From Diadema setosum (lineage: Eukaryota; Echinodermata; Echinoidea; Diadematoida; Diadematidae): a DNA stretch of 64,000 nucleotides. Under the pieces are notes generated by a model that saw only the letters and a list, made by a program, of their open reading frames with translations, did not search any database and had not been told where the DNA came from. The stretch is from contig CM067067.1 in assembly GCA_033980235.1 (NCBI GenBank), positions 17,948,239-18,012,238 on the forward strand. The letters run 5' to 3'. Shown here in pieces: positions 23,548 to 33,823 of this stretch (the stretch's first letter is position 1; every line of letters begins with the position of its first letter). A program made the position numbers and the translations under genes.

Positions 23548-23692
23548 TTGTTTTCGTCAAATTTTCTATGTGCTTGTAAATATCTGTAAATAAATTGTAT
23601 TATAATGTAAATAGCACCAGTCTGCAAGAATCTTCAGGCTATTGAAGGAGGCAGACTTAACCAGAAGAAGAAGAAGAAGAAAAAAAAAGTTC
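23548..23692 (+). mobile_element. 3' UTR and (AAG)n tail of the LINE
   Basis: A short UTR with AAATAAATTG, then CAGACTTAACC followed by AAG repeats and an A run at about 23662-23688. Confidence 0.7.
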
Positions 23693-24000
23693 CGCATCCC
23701 TCGATCTCGATGCGATGCATGCTGATAACAGTAACCCTCATGCCTCAACAACAGTGGTAACACTCTAACATAATTGTCTGGAGAAGATGTAAATTAATCC
23801 TGTAAACGAAACCCTGAAAGAGGAGGTGATCCAGCAATCAGATGTTCACCATGGCCTGTGCATGTGGACCTCGCAGATTTCAATAATTCCCGAAACTTTC
23901 AAAGCATGCCGAGAACAATAACATATTATGCGACATGTGGGACTACGCGATTGTTCCCGTCAACACTGATGATCAGGGACCGACCGACAAGGATGCTTAC

Positions 24001-24161
24001 CGAACTGGTCTCGCCTGCCCCACCTTTAATTGTCTTTGACCCCCAGGCGCGAAAAGCAAATCATCCTCGACATAATCAGCTTGTACTAAAGCGGAGATTA
24101 AGAAGACAACCACTATCAACAGAGAGCGAAGGTGCTGCCTGGCTTTCGGTCGAACCTCCAT
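24001..24161 (-). CDS. POFUT2: POFUT2 coding exon 1 (start codon, signal peptide)
   Basis: Found by reading back from exon 2. The exon encodes 53 residues plus two bases of an Arg codon. It begins MEVRPKARQH, then a hydrophobic core LLIVVVFLISALV (about residues 14-26) and a likely signal-peptidase site after VQA (residue 28), as expected for an ER-resident enzyme. The ATG at 24161 is the only in-frame Met: an in-frame TAA lies seven codons upstream (24182-24180). The exon ends with the bases CG at donor gtaagc; CG joins the first G of exon 2 to make Arg, giving R-YLLYDVNP as in the vertebrate protein. The first 28 or so residues are not conserved in sequence, as is normal for a signal peptide. 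Confidence 0.85.
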
Positions 24162-24300
24162 GTCCTTGTCGACGTGTAGTTACCGTACCGAGTACCGGTG
24201 GACCACATTTTTTCTCAGATAGTCTCACTGCAAGCTTTGTTGTTCATTATTGACTAATTTACACAGAATGATTGTGAAGTAACGTTACAGGTAGGCCTAC
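24162..24300 (-). promoter_or_regulatory. POFUT2 5' leader/upstream region with upstream ATGs
   Basis: Sequence immediately upstream of the POFUT2 start, with no clear TATA box. Reading toward the start codon there is an 11-codon upstream ORF (ATG at 24247, stop at 24217-24215) and a second out-of-frame ATG at 24208 whose frame overlaps the main start. These act only if transcription starts upstream of 24247. The transcription start was not identifiable. Confidence 0.4.
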
Positions 24301-24751
24301 ATATTTTGTGCCTTGTTGATTATGGCTTGAGACCCTTGTTTTTTAAAGATTTTTTTTTTTTTTTTTTTGGGGGGGTCTTTTTGACGGAGTTGGTTATGAT
24401 AAAATTGACGACAGATTTCTAAGGTGACATAAATGGGGTATATAGGGTATGTGCTTCTGCAGACTAGACTAAAAACTAGCAAAACTTTCCTCCACTTGGA
24501 ACGTGCCAAAGCGACACTGTGCATTTTAGTCTTGTTTGTTTGTTTGTAATAAGAGATTAGCGGAGTAGAAGTGCTAAATAGGAGTGCCAATGATATTTAT
24601 TTAACTAAGAAATTCTTACAAAACGTTTTCAGAGTGTTTTACCGTGGAAGATACTGATTCCCAACTCCCTATTTTACCAACTAGTTAGCGATCCTGATAT
24701 GCCCCATCCTAGTTGACTTAGACGGCATCAAGAAGTTGTTACTCAACATTA

Positions 24752-25175
24752 AGGGATGGTACAATTTCGGTTGAGATATAGGGCTTCAGGTTTCCAACTT
24801 TTTTTATCATTTTTTTTTAATGGATAATGAGAAATAAGACAAAAACAAGAAAGCTTGAAATATGAAAGAGCACAAAATTCTAAGAGGAATTCAAAGTTTA
24901 CTTGATGAAAATTAGTTCGTGAAATGGCTGAGATATCCAAAACAAAGCGATCATAATAATGTGGGACCCATCTTTTATTAGCATTGCTTTGTGACCTACC
25001 TTTTATAAGGATCACTTTGTTTTATTTTGTTTATTGACATCTCAGCCATTTCAAAACCGATCGTCATCAAATAAACTTTAAATTCATCCTCGAACACTTC
25101 ATAAAGTGGTTAAATCTAAGTATCTGTCAAAAAGTTAAAAGCTGAATCTCCACCTCGACAGAATTACCATCCCTT
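24752..25175. mobile_element. Palindromic MITE, family 1 copy D
   Basis: It starts AGGGATGGTACAATTTCGG and ends GAATTACCATCCCT. Arms meet around 24960 near AATGTGGGACCC. It abuts the LINE remnant that begins right after it. Confidence 0.8.
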
Positions 25176-25341
25176 TATTACAACAAAGGCCATAGGACCC
25201 GATTTGATCCGGAACCAAGTCCTTGAGATCACAAATTCAATAATATTCATCTTTCAACAATCACTGGACACAGGTGACATTCCTCTTAACTGGAGAAGAG
25301 CTACCCCCCCCCCCCCCCTCCGTTTAACCCTAGGCCTATAG

Positions 25342-25622
25342 CAGAGACTCCAACTCTCCCGCCGAAAACCCATTTTTGCAAAATCTCCCGTTCTCCCGTT
25401 TGAGATTTAATTTCTCCCGCCCTGGCTCTTTGTCTCCCGTTGGAAAGGATTCCTTACATATTTCTATCGTATGTTGAAAAAATAAGCCTTAGATAGCACC
25501 AGAAAGCATCTAGAACCCTGGGAATTTCTCGCTTCGCACACATCAACTTGGGTCTCCCGTTTGCTAGGGGTTTCAGGCGGGAGAATCTCCAGATCAGTAG
25601 GTACTTTGGGTTGGAGTCTCTG
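25342..25622. mobile_element. hAT-like MITE, 281 bp
   Basis: Perfect terminal inverted repeats CAGAGACTCCAAC / GTTGGAGTCTCTG, with the CAG-G start typical of hAT elements. The interior has at least six CTCCCG motifs. Flanks GCCTATAG and CTATATAG are an imperfect 8-bp candidate target duplication. Confidence 0.7.
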
Positions 25623-25643
25623 CTATATAGGGCCTACATGGCA

Positions 25644-26316
25644 AGGGGGCACATTGTGCCCCTATATATATTTATATTCATTTGCCACTCCTACTAAATT
25701 TGATGACTTTTCCTAAAATTTTATTGCAAACATTTTGACATATAATTTAGCTATCTGTCCAATGTTGCTGGTTGCTGTGGCAACCGTAAACTTACATTGT
25801 ACAACCATGTCCGTCAGATTTTGCATGTTTTTTATGTTGTAACTTCAGTTAACAATGAAATAATAGTGCATGAAATCGGATTTTCTTGCCTGTAATTTGC
25901 TGAAGGACCAAAATGTGAAGTAATTATGGTTAGGAATGACCCTGAAATGGTATTCTTATCATTTCCTTTATTTTTCATGTGACATAGGAATCAAACAATA
26001 CATTTTATGTTGTGTCATTTTTGGATCTTTCACGCAAGTTTTGCCTGTGCTATCATTTGCTATGCAATCTGCAAATTCCAATATTATGTAAATTCGAAAT
26101 GTGATACCGTTATATTATTATGTACATATCCCAAACAATACATCATGGGTTTCATATATTTTCATTATATTGTAATAAAAAGCCTCCATGTGTTGACCTT
26201 GAGAAATTTAAAATATTGTGTCTTATAGAATATGAGTTCCTCTACCCATGTGCCAAATATGACTGTGATACATCAAACAATAAAGGAGTTATGGGGCATA
26301 ATGTGCCCCCCCCCCC
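25644..26316. mobile_element. Possible element bounded by GGGGCACATTGTGCCCC motifs
   Basis: A near-palindromic GGGGCACATTGTGCCCC at 25644 and GGGGCATAATGTGCCCC at about 26293 bound a 670-bp AT-rich segment. Function and ends are uncertain. Confidence 0.35.
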
Positions 26317-26424
26317 CCTTGGGCCTGGAAGGGGTCAAAATAGCTTGGGCTTTATAGGGTTCGAGAAAGGCTCAACCATCGATCCAGCAAATTGCCGCGC
26401 CAACTCTTTGACGAGCACCTGTTT

Positions 26425-26520
26425 ATTTATTTGTCTATTTATCTATCTATCTATCTATCTATTCATCTGTTTATCTATTTATTTAGTTAGTTAGTTATTT
26501 AGTTATTTAGTTATTCAGTC
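26425..26520. repeat. (TATC/TTTA)n microsatellite
   Basis: TTTATTTATTTGTC followed by ATCT and TTAG tetramers. Confidence 0.9.
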
Positions 26521-26993
26521 TTCTTTCAACAGGGTGGCCCCATAAAATTGGTGGTACTGTTCTTCCTATATTGTAAAACCTGTGAGCATTATAATCGATA
26601 GCAATCTGATGAGACATCTCAATAGGCAAGTATAACCAAGGAGGTACTAATAGGCGAGCTCACCTAGTACTTCCTTGGTATTACATCCTTGCGGATAATC
26701 AACATGCATTCCGGAGACATTATAAGGTCGTGTGAGTCTCAACTCATCCTGACTGTTAACGATCTAGCCAAGACTCTCGATCTTCGTCACGCTTTTACAA
26801 GTTTCATTTCTCATGTCGTGTCGTCAAGACATTTTTTTTTCTATACAAGTAGTCCTGTTGCTGTCCCAGTCTTGTCTCATGTTAATTAGTTTGCTTGCTG
26901 TTGTTTTGTGTGTAACTGTTTGTCCGTCTGTCTCTCAGTGGGCTCCCAAACCTTCTATGCCGCTTAGTTGCTGTTTTCAATCAATCTTTGTTT

Positions 26994-27674
26994 CAAATCT
27001 TTTATCTAAGAGGGGCCCACACTCCACAAACTCTGTCTTTTTAGTGGGTCCCTCCATGTTTGTTTGTTTTCAGCAATGCATATTGACAATTATTTCACTT
27101 TCGCTACTTTAGCAACCATTGAAATGTATCCTTATACTGTGAGTTTTTTAACTATTATTTTCTTTGTATAAATTTACATGTATCATTTTTGTCACTGAAG
27201 AAAGTGAGATTTATGTTTATATATTGTGAAAAAAAAAATTGAACTGAACTGAAGTGAACTGATTGACACTAACACCATAACACATCTGGTTGCTCTGGAC
27301 ATCTCTAAAGCTTTTGATATCATCCCTCACCAAATCTTTTATCTAAGAGGGGCCCACACTCCACAAACTCTGTCTTTTTGGTGGGTCCCTCCCTGTTTGT
27401 TTGTTTTCACACAATGCATAATTGACAATTACTTCACTTTCGTTACTTTAGCAACCATTATAATGTATCCTTACTGTGAGTTTTTAGCTATTATTTTCTT
27501 TGTACAAATTTACATGCATCATTTTTGTCATTGAAGAAAGTGAGATTTATGTTTATGTATTGTGAAAAAAAAATAAATTTGAACTGAACTGAAGTGAACT
27601 AACTGATTGACACTAACACCATAACACATCTGGTTGCTCTGGACATCTCCAAAGCTTTTGATATCATCCCTCAC
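26994..27674. repeat. 340-bp tandem duplication
   Basis: Unit 1 (26994-27330) and unit 2 (27331-27674) both run from CAAATCTTTTATCTAAGAGG to ATCATCCCTCAC. The duplication includes the LINE motif LVALDISKAFDIIPH. The units differ by a few substitutions and small indels. Confidence 0.9.
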
Positions 27675-27805
27675 CAAAGATTGCTTCACAAGCTGTAGTT
27701 TTATGGTTTTTATGTAAAGCAATGGATATCAATTTTTTTTAACCAATCATTTTCAGCGTGTGTGCATCAACGGGAAGTGAAACGGGAAGGCACCCTGCTC
27801 TAAGG

Positions 27806-27940
27806 GGGTCATTCCCGCACGAGACTGACACCCACGAGTCATACGGTCCACGAGACGGACATCAAAAAATGGGTCCATGAGTCATATACGGCCCACGAGT
27901 TATACGACTCACGAGTCATACAGCCCATGAGTTTATATTC
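27806..27940. repeat. CACGAG-unit minisatellite
   Basis: Repeated CCACGAGTCATACGG-type units (GCCCACGAG, TCCACGAG, CTCACGAG). The same vocabulary recurs in the foldback element at 55905-56305. Confidence 0.7.
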
Positions 27941-28099
27941 GAACTATATGGCAAGTTGTGAGGCTATGACATCATCAACCCACTGTTTGCATATTCATAC
28001 TGGCTGTTCAAGAATAGTTTTTGCGAAAAAAGTGAAACTTCACAATGTCATAACTTCCCTAATTCTTATCCGATTTCGATCAGATTTTCACTGCTGCGG

Positions 28100-28630
28100 T
28101 TGAAAAATTATACTCTTTCGTTTCAGACACACTTGACTGGTCAGGAGTTCTCGTTGAATAACCAAGTAGAGTGCTATGACGCTTGGCCACGCTCTCATCA
28201 TTGTCATCCAGCTCCTCGAAATCTTTGAGTGTAATCAACATATCTTTAAAGAGTGTAATTTCAAACGAGCAGTCAGTCTACTTGTCCACTATCTAATTAC
28301 TGGAGTAAACCTCTCGTTCAGCAGTTAAGGGAGGCCACCAGGACCAAAAAGCTATAGATCATAATTATACCTATTATACAAAGCTTATACATAGCTCATT
28401 ATCTCTGCATGTTGTAATCTTGATATTGTGAATGACGTGGCAGATCGTCACCGATAGACTATATCGAGACCGGTATGGCGTCTTCAACCATTGACTGATC
28501 AACAAAAGAAAACAAACACTCCATAATTTAATGATTTCCATCCCCACTGACTATAGGCCTATAGTGGTTATGGAAAAAAAAAAAGTAAGGTGGTGGTATC
28601 TGTATCGGTATTTGGGGTATAATTGACTAG
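28100..28630. other. Gene-free interval
   Basis: No supported gene. The left edge (27950-28110) resembles one arm of the MITE at 42583-43167 (GCATATTCATA, GTTCAAGAA, ATAACTT..CCTAATTCTTATCCGA). Confidence 0.5.
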
Positions 28631-28639
28631 ATGATACAA

Positions 28640-28751
28640 ACATGAAGTAGTAAGTAGCGGTAGTAGCAGTAGTTAGTAATGGTAATAGTAGTATAGCAGT
28701 AGTAGTAGTAGTAGTATAGTAGTAGTAGCAGTGGTAGTACTAGTAGTAATA

Positions 28752-28806
<55 letters not shown>

Positions 28807-28968
28807 AAGCAGTAGTAGTAGTAGTAGTAGTACTGGTAATAGTAGTAGAAGTAGTAGTAGTAGTAGTTGTAGTAGCAGTAGTAGTTATATATAGTCATTG
28901 GTAGTAGTAGTAGTAGTAGTAGCAGTAGCAGTATATAGTGTATAGTAATAGTAGTTTTTTTTTTAGTA
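28640..28968. repeat. (AGT)n microsatellite
   Basis: About 320 bp of AGT trinucleotides with interruptions. It appears split from similar AGT repeats at 30092-30110 and 30597-30670 by the mariner-type insertion. Confidence 0.95.
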
Positions 28969-28971
28969 GTA

Positions 28972-30090
28972 GGTTTTCCCGGTTAATTTCGCACTTTTGT
29001 CAGTCCATTATTTTGATAACTAGTTGATACAAACAGTCGTTAACCCACAGTCTGTCTTTCAAAATTACAACTTGAACGTTCAATTTAGCATTTCGATCAA
29101 TGAAATTTGCACATGTGGCTTTCGAAAATGTAAAAAGAGTATTCAAATTGACTGGTACTCAACGTTGATTCAAATTCACCATCACTATGCATCGCCGAAA
29201 AGTGTATTTTGAGTCATTCAATTTCTCGAATGGGCAGTCAAATTCCAAACATATTCAGTCAAATTTACGTCATGTTATTTCTTCTTCTTTTTCTTTTGGG
29301 GAAAATGTGAGAACATTTAAACGTGTTTTTTCTATGTGACCTTTTGTTTCATCCACATACTGTTAAGCAGTAAAAAAAAAATCATATTTTGACCCTATAA
29401 CTCAAGTTGGTTGTTTTGTAATGCCCCTTTTCTTTCATACATGTCATTTTACGCCTACATGTACCAGTATCTTCCAGTGATGACAGCACAAGCTAGATAC
29501 AAACGTATATCTCAAGAAGACAGAGAAAGAATTTTAGAAACATTTGAGGATCAGAACCTTGACTTCTAAGAATTGGCTGACACACTCGATATAAAGCACT
29601 CAACGGCCAGATAAGTCGTGGCCACATGCACTATCTTCGGCCTGGGAGACTCTGTAAGCACATTAAAAAAACGGTTGCCAAATCTCTAAAATGAATACGA
29701 AAATATGAAATGTCATGATGCTTACAAAACTACAACTATGATGAAAAAGTAAAGAAAGAACAATGTCTGCTAAACTGACTGAAAAACATGTTAAATTTGA
29801 TGCCCAAAAATGAATTTGAATGAACGAGTGCAAAATAATAAATGTGATCACATGACTATATCATTCTAAGTTGAATGAACGAATAGTGAAATGGTGCTTG
29901 TCTTGAATTTCAGTTGAAAAATGTCATTTAGAATGAGGTTAGAGGCAATATTTGAATGCTCCAAAATAAATTTGAATGAAGAGATCATAAAATTGGAATA
30001 CAGAATATGTCATCTAGGATACATTTTGCTAACTTCAATGCAGGAATAAGAAACTGGATTGAAAGATGTGCGAAATCGGCCGGGAAAACC
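28972..30090 (+). mobile_element. Tc1/mariner-type DNA transposon, internally deleted, 1119 bp
   Basis: Terminal inverted repeats of about 40 bp: GGTTTTCCCGGTTAATTTCG at the left, inverse GCCGGGAAAACC at the right. The dinucleotide TA stands outside both ends (28970-28971 and 30091-30092), the target duplication of the IS630-Tc1-mariner superfamily. The insertion lies within AGT repeats. The only coding remnant is a broken helix-turn-helix region. Confidence 0.8.
29480..29691 (+). pseudogene. Transposase N-terminal helix-turn-helix remnant
   Basis: Starting at the ATG at 29480 the frame reads MTAQARYKRISQEDRERILE then TFEDQNLDF, stop, ELADTLDIKHSTAR, stop, VVATCTIFG. This is the paired-like helix-turn-helix pattern that opens many Tc1/mariner-like transposases (R.S.E.RERI...FE...D...LAD.L.I.RSTAR.IV). 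Two in-frame stops break it, and no DDE/D catalytic domain is visible within the element. The strand fits transcription from the left terminal repeat. Confidence 0.7.
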
Positions 30091-30592
30091 TATTATAGTA
30101 GTGTAGAGGTTGTACAAAGTGTGACAATTTTGAAAGTCCTGGTCCAGGCTCAGAAATTGTATCTCATATAAATTTAGAAGAATTAGCAGAATTTATAGCA
30201 GGCCTGAGAATATTCAACTTGAGGAAAACTGGTTAAAGAACATTATGACGGAATGCAAACATTCAAGATTCAAGATTCCGCATGACGTGGCTGTTATGAT
30301 GCTGCTATACCCAGTTAATAATGAAATAGTGCTATCCATTACATTGTTCATTTCAGCAATTATGACGTATTCAAATGCACTCAAATACTTGCTTCTGTTT
30401 TTTCCTTCTGGGATCATACACACACAAAAAAAAAGGTCAGGCTTTGGTCGGATATAGTTGTGTAGAATTAAGGCCAGCGTGAGAGTGTCAATATTGCGTG
30501 TATGAGACTTTGCAGCGTCGAAAAGTAGAAGCATAGTTCTGACAATGGTAATGATATCAGCAGTAGTTTGAGTATAGTATTCATATATTGTA

Positions 30593-30596
<4 letters not shown>

Positions 30597-30655
<59 letters not shown>

Positions 30656-30670
30656 CAGTAGTAGTAGTAA
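30597..30670. repeat. (AGT)n microsatellite
   Basis: Near-perfect AGT trinucleotide run of about 70 bp. Confidence 0.95.
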
Positions 30671-31084
30671 TGATTAGAAATAGAAGTATATAGTTTATAG
30701 CAGTGTATACGGTATGATGGTAGCAGTATAGTGGCTGTACAAGAGAAGTAGTAGTGGTATAAGTAGCAAATATACGAAGTAGTAGTGGTACAAGTAGCAA
30801 ACTTCTCTGTTCCATTCTTTTAAGTTTTATTCTTCGTCTTTCTATCTTTTCCTTTTTATCTGAGCTAAAGAGATTAAGTTGCTGCTGCTGCTGCTGACGA
30901 TGATGATGAGAATAATGATAATCATCATCATCAACATCACAATCATTTAATCACGATAATGATGATAATGATAATGATAACAATACTGATGAGAACGGTT
31001 ATATTTTCATAATTGCTGTCACCATAATTCATAATTTTTGCCATCATTATTGCTATTGCTAATAATTGTAGTAATAATCCTTAT

Positions 31085-31319
31085 ACACTCTGATAAAATG
31101 AAATGGTAAATCAACATTTTAAATGTTGCCACTCGTCCAACCTTTTGTAGAACATTAAATTTAGCACTCAAAACGTTCAATTTAGAGCTAAAAAAGGTTC
31201 AACTATATCATTTTTAAATGGTAAAAACCAATATTTTGAGTGTTAGATTTAACACTTACACAAAGGTTGGAGGAATGATAGCATTTGAAATTTTGATTTA
31301 CCATTTCATTTGTAGAGTA
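31085..31319. mobile_element. MITE, about 235 bp
   Basis: Inverted ends: AAATGAAATGGTAAATCAA at the left and TTGATTTACCATTTCATTT at the right. The right end abuts the (AAT)n tract. No coding capacity. Confidence 0.75.
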
Positions 31320-31321
31320 TG

Positions 31322-31377
<56 letters not shown>

Positions 31378-31385
31378 AAACTTAC

Positions 31386-31425
<40 letters not shown>

Positions 31426-31440
31426 GTTGTTGTTGTTGTT
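31320..31440. repeat. (AAT)n and (ATT)n facing microsatellites
   Basis: An (AAT)n run of about 55 bp and an (ATT)n run of about 50 bp separated by GAGAAACTTACC, able to pair as a hairpin. Confidence 0.95.
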
Positions 31441-32106
31441 TATCGTCATAATCATATTCTCTTTTTTTTGTGTGTTAGCATTCTTCCACTATTATCGTTC
31501 ATGCACATCACCATCTTCACAAGGTATTATCATGTTATCATCATCAGCATGCTCATCATTGCACCGCAACAATTTATTTTCGCCCCGACGACCAGCTCTC
31601 CGATTTCTCAAACTTTGCGACAGCAGTGTATATGTTAGGGAATACCACAATGAATCATCCCGAAAGCTGCACATTATCAAATCGCGATTTAACAGGAAAA
31701 AAATCATCTTTATTGAATGAATCATCAATATAACATATATATTATCATACACTTTCTGTACACATTAAATTACACATCGTAAAATTTCGCGAACAAACAC
31801 ACAGACATATATAGACAAGAAAACTAACTAAACAAAGTTGGAATGTTAACAGGGGGAACACTGAACAACGACTCTCGAAGACAAAGCGTAGTTGTGTAAT
31901 AAGCACCCTTTTCTTGGCGAATAAACAACATTCTTTTACAAGAATAATGACTCGTGGTAATCGTGTATTGAATACAAACTCGCGGCTGCAGTACAAGTTG
32001 GGTAAAGTACAGTATGTACAATGCGTGACTGTCACACTTTCTAACCACCAACATCTGTGAGTCGTTTCTTTTCATTCATTATATTCCTTACATACTGATA
32101 CTGACA

Positions 32107-32152
32107 CACGTGACAGCGAAAAATGGTCACGTGCCATTGTCTCTGTCACGTG
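32107..32152. promoter_or_regulatory. Cluster of three CACGTG E-boxes
   Basis: CACGTG at 32107-32112, 32128-32133 and 32147-32152, spaced 21 and 19 bp (about two helical turns). The third lies in the perfect palindrome GTCACGTGAC, the form preferred by MiT/TFE-type bHLH factors. No gene start was identified beside it. Confidence 0.45.
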
Positions 32153-33314
32153 ACGTAGTAAGAAGAGTAGTGTATCATTTAGAGCAAATTAACCGTAAAG
32201 ATAATGAGGATGCGGTTTCCTGAGTAGGTACGCAGAAACAATTTTCCACATTGTGAATATGAGAAGCGCCAAAAAAAAAAAAAAATGTCAATTTTGGTAT
32301 GAACAATGTTTGATGTAATGCGCTAATCATTTCAATAATTCAATGTGAAGAAACAGCTGACAATGTAAGTTTAAAGTTTCCTAGGAATTTCTATAGATGG
32401 CCCTTTAAAGTTAATTTTCCTTTTTGGTAAAACGCTTTGATTCAAGGCAAGATGTCATATATAAATCTGATAGTTGCACTTTTTTGAGATATGATCATGA
32501 ATTATACCATATCACCAAAAAGAACATTCTTAGATCATGATTGTTCAGTGCTTCTCTGATTTCTCTTCTCGTATACTTCTTCTTGGTCGTTATACATCGC
32601 ACGTCACATCGATTACTGTGGTTGTAAACATCATTACGACTGTGAAATGAAGTCTCGTTTAAACCCAGTCTTACGTAATCATGCATTGTGAATGTTTGCA
32701 GCAACAGTAAAAGTTATTCTTTTTACACTTTACTTAGCTTCTGACAATTGAAATCAATTAGAGACAGTGAGCGTGTTTTTTCATGATAAGCGGCACAATG
32801 ATAAGTTTATGAATCACATTTTGCGCTGCTAATCTGAACAATCTTTTTCTTTTTAATGCTGAAAGCAGTAACAGTGGATATGCAAGTGTACTGATGTCTC
32901 TGCACTTGATCACAAATGATTACGAACACAACGATACTGGTGTGTTTGGTGGGTCTTTTTTGTGTATAGTGTTACACCATATGATCTCTACACTGTGACA
33001 AGTGCCCTATACATATCAAGAATGTCACTACAGCATGAAAAGTCTATACTAAATACCGTGTGATGTCAGATAGTGGCAGGCGATACTGACACACTGATTA
33101 TTTCTGCTTTGTTTTTAAACAGATGGAAACCTATTCAGTGATACTTTTTCGCCTCGAGAAACATCGGTATGCTGTATTTATCGCTGTCATCCATGTCCAT
33201 GGCATTCCTGACAAATTACCTGGCAATTCTACAGATTTTCATCCTAACGGTTTTGATCTCGACGCGGCGGCGACACCTCTGACATTTTCAGCCGTCAGAG
33301 CTACGATGTATCTA

Positions 33315-33823
33315 ATATCTAACCATGGAACCACTTTAATGTTTGTCGACCAAGCGATTGATAAATCATTACGGCTGAACCTTCATGCGGATGATTATTA
33401 TGAATGTTGTCGCGATCAATTTCAAAGCATTTTTTGTTATCAACGGCATGTAATGAACATGGACTTACGTCTCTTAACTTCTTCCCGATGCTGATGCTGG
33501 CTGAAGTGCTTTTATGAAAAGTGTCATACCAACATTCTCTGCATAGATACGTAGGCTCATACTTTGAGCTACGGAGTGAACATTTTAAATCATTAAGATT
33601 CGTTGGCAGAGTCATGTATAACGTGAGGTTTGCTGAATATAGAATACCAAGAACACACAAAACACACCACAAACAGGTATAAATAGGCTCATAATTATAC
33701 AGATATACACAAACGACGTATGATACGATCACTCCCGTCCAGGTAGGCTCGACCGTTCTGCCGACATCAAAATGACTGTTCACACACACAAATAAGACGT
33801 ATAGTCCATCAAACAAAATCTAT
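33315..33823 (-). other. Possible 3' UTR of the secreted precursor gene
   Basis: AT-rich sequence after the stop. An ATTAAA-type polyadenylation signal lies on the minus strand near 33340-33335. Long frames on both strands here (33123-33494 plus, 33816-33319 minus) show no recognisable protein. Confidence 0.3.

Larger units (their letters stand above)
287..24161 (-). other. POFUT2: POFUT2 gene span (5' half, continues past left edge)
   Basis: Gene-level entry for the four coding exons listed separately. The protein family adds O-linked fucose to serine or threonine in properly folded thrombospondin type 1 repeats, in the endoplasmic reticulum. Exon sizes are 161, 254, 250 and 67 nt and introns are 2772, 1451 and 18920 nt. 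Every intron is GT-AG (donors gtaagc, gtgagt, gtaagt, gtaagt) and the phases join exactly: 732 nt, 244 codons. The conserved order matches vertebrate POFUT2: signal peptide, [16 protein letters not shown] block, [10 protein letters not shown] block, EGW...RGWYWGY block, SVLLDR block. The remaining C-terminal part, which carries the other GDP-fucose-binding residues, lies outside the window. Confidence 0.93.
25178..27780 (+). pseudogene. Old LINE reverse transcriptase, broken into pieces
   Basis: Pieces occur in the expected order of one non-LTR polymerase: KAIGPDLIRNQVLEI...QQSLDTGDIPLNWRRA at 25187-25315; YILADNQHAFR and, frameshifted, RSCESQLILTVNDLAKTLDL at 26670-26800; LVALDISKAFDIIPHQRLLHKL then FYGF at 27600-27720. 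The gaps between pieces are filled by a hAT-like MITE (25342-25622), other repeat sequence (25640-26660) and an insertion with tandem duplication (about 26805-27600). Stops and frameshifts show it is long dead. It is more degraded than the copy at 22.4 kb. Confidence 0.75.

Noticed and set aside
30468..31720. Frames rich in Thr, Ile or Leu runs
   Set aside because: Translated AGT, AAT and ATT microsatellites.
33319..33816. 165-codon minus-strand frame and overlapping 123-codon plus-strand frame
   Set aside because: No recognisable domain, and the region directly follows the precursor stop codon; better explained as 3' UTR with chance frames.
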